64,000 nucleotides of DNA from Rotaria sordida (lineage: Eukaryota; Rotifera; Eurotatoria; Philodinida; Philodinidae), in contig CAJNOL010000507.1 in assembly GCA_905250125.1 (NCBI GenBank), positions 52,635 through 116,634 of the forward strand, given 5' to 3'. Both the position numbers and the translations under genes were made by a program. Position 1 is the stretch's first letter. Each line of letters begins with the position of its first letter. Of this stretch, positions 58,192 to 64,000 are shown one piece after another. The notes below the pieces were generated by a model that had not been told where the DNA came from, searched no databases, and saw only the letters and a program-made list of their open reading frames with translations.

Positions 58192-58662
58192 ATGCAATCT
58201 GTTTGTTGGTCTTTCGTCCTCTTCGTAGCTCTTATGACAGTGGTGGACGGAGAGCGGATTGAGAACAGCGATATTCTATCGATTTCAAGTGGAACTTCAT
58301 TTGGAAAATGTATTGGATATTGTCGTCAATCGATAACTATAACACCCAGTCCACCTCAAGTGACTGCTTCAAGAGAGGCAAACGGCAACCCAGCAGATTA
58401 TCTACCAGTTCACGTCAAATTTCCCTTAAGTTCGAATGAATGGATCAATCTTGTCAATTTTGTAAACTTGGACACCTTTGAAAGATTAGATGGTAGAATT
58501 GGATGTCCTGATTGTGCAGATGGTGGAACAGAATGGGTGCAAGTCAATTGGGTAAATGGAAGTAAACGGGTAACATTCGAGAATGGACAAACAGTAAAAG
58601 GCATCGAAAGATTCGTCACAAAATTACGTCAATTGCGACAAGTTTATTTAAGTAAAATGTGA
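58192..58662 (+). CDS. Small secreted protein with CPDCADGG motif
   Basis: 156 residues, ATG at 58192, single exon. Residues 1-20 are a clear signal peptide (SVCWSFVLFVALMTVVDG), so it enters the secretory pathway. The mature part starts ILSISSGTSFGKCIGYCRQS and has IGCPDCADGGTEWVQVNW followed by RVTFENG. I recall this pairing of SFGxCxGYC with GCPDCADGG in uncharacterised secreted proteins of several animals and some bacteria, so it is likely an old conserved fold with two disulphides (four cysteines in the mature part plus the CPDC pair). CPDC resembles a thioredoxin CxxC but the context is different, so I do not call it a redox enzyme. Poly(A) signal follows 27 bases after the stop. Function unknown. 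Confidence 0.75.
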   Translation: MQSVCWSFVLFVALMTVVDGERIENSDILSISSGTSFGKCIGYCRQSITITPSPPQVTASREANGNPADYLPVHVKFPLSSNEWINLVNFVNLDTFERLDGRIGCPDCADGGTEWVQVNWVNGSKRVTFENGQTVKGIERFVTKLRQLRQVYLSKM

Positions 58663-58688
58663 ACTACGCTTCAGTAATTATTTTCAAC

Positions 58689-58694
58689 AATAAA
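58689..58694 (+). terminator. Poly(A) signal AATAAA
   Basis: AATAAA 27 bases after the stop of the small secreted protein. Confidence 0.5.
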
Positions 58695-59094
58695 TTTGCT
58701 AAAAGACTGCACGTTATTCGTTCTCATCACTTTGTCCAAAAGCATATCCTCTAAGGAAAATTCAAATCTCTTCGGGAACACGTAAAGATTTACGAAAAGA
58801 TTTCCGATCTCTTCAAGGATTTTCGAAATATTTCCTCGAGAAGTTAAAGAGTATCCGCACTTGTTGAACCCCAAAAAAGTATAATGGAAAACCTAAATCG
58901 ATTTTTGAATTTTCGTTTGACAACTTTAAAAAAATCCTCGTGATTTTCAAAAACCTCTACAATGTTTTAGAACAATATTTTAATTAGAGTTCAATAACTT
59001 TTCGAAAAAGTGTATTTGGTATCCAATTTTTCTTTCCTCATTCCCGTTTTCTCTCAGGTTCAGAGGCCTCAGAGAAAGAGAAACTATTCATACA
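58695..59094. other. No recognisable gene
   Basis: Nothing seen. Confidence 0.5.
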
Positions 59095-59229
59095 GGGTGT
59101 GTATAGGGGTGGATGTGGATATGGGTGTGGGTGTGGATGGGTGTGAAGTGGAAATGAGGATGTGGCCGTGGGCGTAGATGGAATGGATACATACATCAAT
59201 ATCCACACGCACACCCACATCCACACCCG
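59095..59229. repeat. TGTGGG-type fold-back 15
   Basis: GGGTGTGTATAGGGGTGGAT and ATGGGTGTGGGTGTGGATGG, then GTGGCCGTGGGCGTAGATGG, loop about ATGGATACATACATCAATA, right arm TCCACACGCACACCCACATC and CACACCC. Confidence 0.8.
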
Positions 59230-60606
59230 TAGAACAACTTTTTTCTGTTCATTTCATCACCGTTTTTATATATTATAAATAATAGCTTTACCTTGAAAAT
59301 CCATCTTCTCTATCCAAAGTGTATTAATTATCTTCAATTAATTTATATTCTTTCAATTACTCAATCAATTATGAAAAGAGTATTTTTTTTTATTTCGAAA
59401 AAAAAATATTAGACACAATAATAAACAATATTCAATTGTCTCAGTCTTATTATATTCAAAACTAGAGTTTTCATTGTTAAACTAACTGCAGTGAAGTTTA
59501 CTTTCAATTACATTCAAAATTTTCTTATACGTATTCATTTCTATGTATATGTACAATCTCTAGATTTCTAATTGAATAGTCAACTACAAACTTTTATGAT
59601 TCATAGATTTTTTTTTTCACAATGTTAAAAATTTGCGACATGCTTCATTTGTGAATTATTTCGTTCTCTTTACTATTTCTTCATGCTCAGATATGGATCC
59701 ATTACTGACAATGTCATAATCATACAAGTATTCGAATGTGCTTGTATAACTATGATTATGATTAGATTATTGTGTCCATAGATTGAATAGCCAATCATAC
59801 TAAAAGCTTACACTCTTCTAGAAGTAATGCAATTGTCACAAACAAGAAGAATGTAAAAGCATACAATTTAATCTGTGTTAATACAAGTAGAAAATTTTCC
59901 ACTTGAAACATCATATATACGTCCGATGGCCTTCTTTTGCACTTTTTTAAAAAACAATGTTGAATTATGCGGCAAATTGTGACGTTGATATTTATGCAGT
60001 TTTTTTCTTCATGTTTACCATTGCTTTCTTTCATTCGATAATCTGCGCAGTGTTTTCTTGCTGCAAGTAATAATACAATTGTAAAAGAAAAAAAAAGCTC
60101 GAACAAATGATATACACATCGAGTAGTCTAGGATAAATTAATGATTTTTTAGATATGTTTAGTCATCATAATATATTTTGATTTTCTTCTGAAAAAAAAA
60201 TATACCGTGAAATTATCTACAAAATAGTATCAAACACAAATTTCTACATCTTAGAACAGAGAGTTTTACATGATTAAAAAAAACAAAGACAAAAACTTGA
60301 AAAACATCTTATCTTCTAAATGACAGATAATCCATTAAGAACATGTTACGCTCAGCATACTCTTGATATCTTTGTCTGATTTTTTATTTATTCTTCAAAA
60401 TAGAGAACTGGACAAAGTCTTCTCTTCCACCACTCATACTCATATTCCACACTCTCTCTCACAACCAAAAACATCTCACACACTCGTACTCTAAACTACA
60501 TTAGCAAAATTATCAACTATGTAAATGTTTAAGAAGAAAAAAGAGTTCACACAAGTGCGCTCGCGACATTGAAAATGGTAAACAAAACAGTTTCTCTTTC
60601 TACCTG
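59230..60606. other. No supported gene
   Basis: A 103-codon minus-strand frame at 59795-60106 has two hydrophobic stretches but no recognisable family and no supporting context. A C-rich tract at 60425-60490 (CACTCATACTCATATTCCAC and similar) may be a worn C-rich arm without a partner. Confidence 0.35.
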
Positions 60607-60614
60607 TATAAAAG
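60607..60614 (+). promoter_or_regulatory. TATA-like box
   Basis: TATAAAAG begins 39 bases upstream of the ATG at 60646. If used, the 5' leader would be only about 8-10 bases, so it may instead be fortuitous AT-rich sequence. Confidence 0.35.
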
Positions 60615-60645
60615 CACAAATGAAAGTTGACTATAGGTGTATGTC

Positions 60646-63600
60646 ATGGAAAACGAAGTAGCACAAGACGAAGAAGTTGACTATGCAGATATTTTTTGCC
60701 CAATCACACGAGAAATTTATCGTGATCCAGTTAGAGCGGCCGATGGTTTTGTTTATGAACGTGATGCTATCACAAAATGGATCCTTCAAACAGGCACAAG
60801 TCCATTTACTCGACAACCATTAAAAATTGATGAACTAAAACCAGATAATAAACGTAGGCTTCTCGTTCATCGTCGACGACAATTAACAGTCGGCTATGAT
60901 GCATGTAACAGCACCATTTCTCTATCATCTCTCCGACAAGTACCAACACCTGTTGACCAAGTAGACCCAATAACAACATCCGATCGTACATATAGAGATA
61001 GAGTGAAATTCAAAAAACACATCTTTCAAATCGTATTGCTTATAATTGCTGTCAGTATTACTATTGGCCCAATACTTGGAATGGCTGTAGGTATGTAGCC
61101 ATCTGGCTGTGGATGTGGGCTTGGGTGTGGATATCAGTCGTTCATGTATCCGCATCCAGACCCACACAACCACACCCATACGTGAGCAAAAATAGTTTTC
61201 GAATTTCGAATTGAAACTTTGCCTAGAGAAAAGCTATAGTGAAAATAGTTCAGTGTGAAAGTTTCAGATATCTTCGTTATTTCTATTTTAAGATGTAACT
61301 ATGGTAAAAGTGTATCTACTCACATACAGCCATACCCATCTCACATACGTTCTAGACTCATCAGAACACTAGCTAGGAGGCGCCAGATTTGTTGACTTAT
61401 CCGGGGGCGTTCTTTTTTTAGCCCTTATTACTTTTCAAAACAATCGACAACCCTAGTCAGTGGGCAAGAGAAAATCAAACTCTAAAATTTTTCGAGAATC
61501 GTAACATCCATTTGAAGGATAGAACACTCATGGATGATTTATTAACGACCACACCATTGTTTAGCGATGAAAGAGATCGAACGAGTTCGATTTCATCAAT
61601 ATTTCCTATGGACTAGTTATTATCACTCAATAGATGAAAACCTTGAGGTGGGAATTATTTCTGAGTGCCATTTTTGAGATGTATTTTCTCAAAGAAACCA
61701 TCGTTCTGGTGTCTACATTCGCCCATTAAAATAGACAAACAAAAAAAATCTCACTATCATATTCAGTTGGAAAACAATCAGACTTTTTTGGTACTCGAAT
61801 TAATTTTATTTTATTCAAGAACATGATTTATTAGTGAAATGCATTCATTTGAATCTAGTCAGTTCTAAATTAGGAAAGTGAACAGTATGGCCATTAAATA
61901 ACCCTTAGTTAGTTATCGATGATCTGTTCCTTCTAATTCAAATAACTAACATATTTAGAGAATAAAACAATATGTGAATAGTTTGAATATGTCGTAATAT
62001 AAACATGATTCTATACTTTTGTTCCAAGTGTTTTTAAGTTTTTCAATCGAGTGATAAAAAAAAATATAATCTAGCCCATAGATTTGTCATAATAGTTTTT
62101 TAATTTTAAGTTGCGTCTTACAAATTTCAATCAAAGATCTATAAATTTGAGTAAGAGAGAATACATTCTATTCCACGATATTGAACATTGCGGAATCAGT
62201 TCCATGCAATTTCGGGAACTCGAACATCATTCAACAAATTGGACATTTTCGACAAGAATCGCGTTGCCTCAGTTTCGGGAATTGAATCCATTCTAAACTA
62301 GTTGTGATTCCCAGGAATTCCGTCCAATTCCGCTTCGACTTAATTCCCGAAATGTCGTCACGGAATTATGTTCTACCCTCACCCTCATGTTGAGCTGTAT
62401 GGTTATAGATTAATCTTTCAAATAGGTCAGCAATTCCGGAGCAGAACTTCGGAAATTAGGTCGAAGGGGAATTGGACGGAATTTCTAGGAATTCTCGAAA
62501 CTGGTTCCCGATCGGAATCACTTCCCGAAATTCCAGAATGCTAGAATGTAGGTCACTACGGAATCAGACGGAATTCTTAGGAATCACGACTAGTTTAGAA
62601 TGGACTCAATTTCCGGAATTGAGGGAACACGATCCTCGTCGAAAATGTCCAATTTGTTGAATGATGTTCGAGTTCCCGGAATTGCATGGAACTGATTCTG
62701 CGATGTTCAACATCGCGGAATAGGATGACTGCTTTTTTCGACAAACGTTGCGGAAAGTTTCTTTTTCCAGTATATGTCGTTGAAAGTTTGCTCCTATAAT
62801 CCACCATCTAAAAAGTTTAATATTTTTAAAGAAATAGTCAACATTGAAACTCGCAGATCTCTATCGTATTGCTACTATGAAAAGTGATTCAAAATAAATC
62901 CATATGTCTTCTTTTTTTACTACAGGATGAGAATCTATTGATTATCTTTTTTTTTTATATAGTGGTATGCCAAAAGAATTGAATTCACCATTTATATTTG
63001 ATGAATCAATCCTTTTTTTTTGTTTTATGTGAATATCGTAGTATTACTTGCGTATAAAGAACTTCGAGTAAATCTAATAAACATAAACAGTCGAATTTTA
63101 ACATCTAACCACTTACGAAACGATCTGATCATTTTCTATCATAAGTTCTACTCAAACATGAGCTTATTCTATTGGGTAAAAGACAATTTGATTATGATTG
63201 TTTGGAATTATTCTTGCCAAATCGTATAGAAACTCATTTTTTTGAAAAATCGATTATTCAGTATATAGATAAGAGCATCGCTGGAGATTTAAACGTATTT
63301 TTAGTATGTTAATTTAAATTTTTGTCGAATCACTTTTTTTTCAGGACTTACGTCAGAGACTTCTATTGATGTTATCTCTGTCTACACAAGTGAAATAAAT
63401 GCTACAAGTCCAATCTTCACTCCTATTGGATTGACCACAAATTATCCTTACGAAGAAAATCAAATCAACGTATCGAAAAGTGGTTCATATATCTTTACAA
63501 GTAGCAGTAGTTTTGGTATTGATGCTTATTTGTATAAGAATAATTTCAATCCTATGAATTCTTATGATAATCTATTGAACTTCCATTATAATAGTAGTGG

Positions 63601-63727
63601 AAGAGCACAGTTTCAATTTAAAATTTATCTTTTATCAGGCCATTACGTTTTGGTGGTTGCTACTATCATTAATACTACTGGACCATTCTCAATCATCGTA
63701 ACTGGAGACGAAAATGTTACTTTTTGA
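60646..63727 (+). CDS. U-box / transmembrane / ectodomain protein, two exons
   Basis: Exon 1 is 60646-61090, exon 2 is 63345-63727; GTATGT donor and T-rich TTTTTTTTCAG acceptor join in phase 1 to give 275 residues. Residues about 14-76 are a U-box (IFCPITREIYRDPVRAADG, FVYERDAITKWI, TSPFTRQPL), the E2-binding fold of RING-like ubiquitin ligases. A linker and a basic stretch (RVKFKK) lead to one membrane helix at about 127-148. Exon 2 encodes an outer domain of about 125 residues (INVSKSGSYIFTSSSSFGID, FQFKIYLLSGHYVLVVAT, GPFSIIVTG), a beta-rich module with N-glycosylation sites. I recall similar modules in other bdelloid proteins but cannot name them. Basic residues before the helix and the sequons put the U-box in the cytosol. 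The intron contains two fold-back elements. Substrate unknown. Confidence 0.75.
61105..61182. repeat. TGTGGG-type fold-back 16, inside an intron
   Basis: GGCTGTGGATGTGGGCTTGG and GTGTGG, loop ATATCAGTCGTTCATGTATC, then CGCATCCAGACCCACACAAC and CACACCCATACG. It starts 14 bases after the first intron base of the U-box gene. Confidence 0.8.
61183..62163. other. Intron sequence, nothing recognised
   Basis: Part of the 2.25-kb intron of the U-box gene; no frame or element ends seen. Confidence 0.5.
62164..62727. repeat. Fold-back element rich in GGAATTCC, in intron
   Basis: Outer arms of about 165-180 bases are inverted copies: CATTCTATTCCACGATATTG at the left against CATCCTATTCCGCGATGTTG read from the right end, continuing through GAATCAGTTCCATGCAATT and CATTCTAAACTAGT in both. 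An inner pair repeats GAATTCCGTCCAATTCC with its complement. Units such as CGGAATTC/GAATTCCG are themselves palindromic. No target duplication is clear. Open frames at 62111-62296, 62472-62660 and 62595-62807 are mirror products of the arms. Confidence 0.75.
62728..63344. other. Intron sequence, nothing recognised
   Basis: Remainder of the intron up to the acceptor at 63343-63344; the frame at 63020-63229 has no supporting features. Confidence 0.5.
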
Positions 63728-63799
63728 TAAATCATGTTTGCAAATGAGTGCTATGTTTTCAGTTTCCAAATCGGTATTTATGTTTTAGCCACCAATTTA

Positions 63800-63805
63800 A
63801 ATAAA
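63800..63805 (+). terminator. Poly(A) signal AATAAA
   Basis: AATAAA 73 bases after the stop of the U-box gene. Confidence 0.55.
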
Positions 63806-64000
63806 AGATTCTAATACATTTTAATCAGATTGACTGATGATATCTCACTACACTTATTATTTCATTCGCAGTCACTTCAAGTTAATTGATGTACCTATCA
63901 AAGTCATGTAAGATGATTGCATTTTAATATACTGTATAAATATTCGAGAGATATATTCGAAAAGTCTTCATGAATCTTTCCGAGTATGGAATCGATTTTT

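Noticed and set aside
59795..60106. 103-codon minus-strand frame with two hydrophobic stretches
   Set aside because: No conserved receptor motif; AT-rich DNA easily encodes hydrophobic runs.

Overview
The window looks like nuclear DNA of a bdelloid rotifer (Adineta/Rotaria type; the genus cannot be fixed from sequence alone). It is AT-rich. It has single-exon or few-exon genes with GT-AG introns and AATAAA signals, genes from families greatly expanded in bdelloids (single-exon rhodopsin-like GPCRs, an F-box protein, two-membrane-segment Cys-rich proteins), and a probably fungal-type NAD(P)-binding protein. Its G-rich repeats match TGTGGG, the telomeric motif reported for bdelloids. Two runs of exactly 100 N mark scaffold gaps.

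Layout. 0-8 kb: a decayed Mutator-like transposase and a frameshifted ricin-type lectin, then over 5 kb with no recognisable gene. 8-10 kb: an intact SDR-like gene. 10-21 kb: relics (a GPCR with one in-frame stop, an ADP-ribosyltransferase-like exon, a terminal membrane-anchor exon) among fold-back repeats. 21.7-22.7 kb: an intact GPCR. 23.6-34.3 kb: a minus-strand cluster of three full-length two-membrane-segment Cys-rich paralogues plus a fourth, truncated copy made by a partial tandem duplication. 36-39 kb: palindromic repeats and a gap. 39.4-41.2 kb: an F-box gene. 42-47 kb: decayed sequence and a pogo-like deletion derivative. 47.6-48.5 kb: a 2-O-sulfotransferase-like gene. 49-50.4 kb: three G-rich fold-backs and a GT32 pseudogene. 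52.1-53.5 kb: a non-autonomous hAT-type fold-back with an 8-bp target duplication. 54.6-55.6 kb and 58.2-58.7 kb: two conserved genes of unknown function. 60.6-63.7 kb: a two-exon U-box / membrane / ectodomain gene whose 2.25-kb intron holds two fold-back elements.

The most unusual feature is a family of about 16 short fold-backs spread over 10.8-61.2 kb. Each is a G-rich TGTGGG-like arm, a short loop, then the complementary CCCACA-like arm, which is the polarity of a telomere-to-telomere junction. Several share a loop motif like ATGAAGAGAA. One cuts a duplicated gene exactly at the homology breakpoint, one abuts the broken end of a glycosyltransferase pseudogene, one lies 14 bases inside an intron, one forms the core of a larger fold-back, and one lies in a probable 3' UTR. 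They could be a mobile fold-back family, scars of telomere capping and rejoining of broken chromosomes, or both.

No operon-like pathway links the genes. The theme is cell-surface and signalling genes (GPCRs, Cys-rich membrane proteins, a sulfotransferase, a secreted protein, a membrane U-box protein) in a repeat-rich, broken accessory region.
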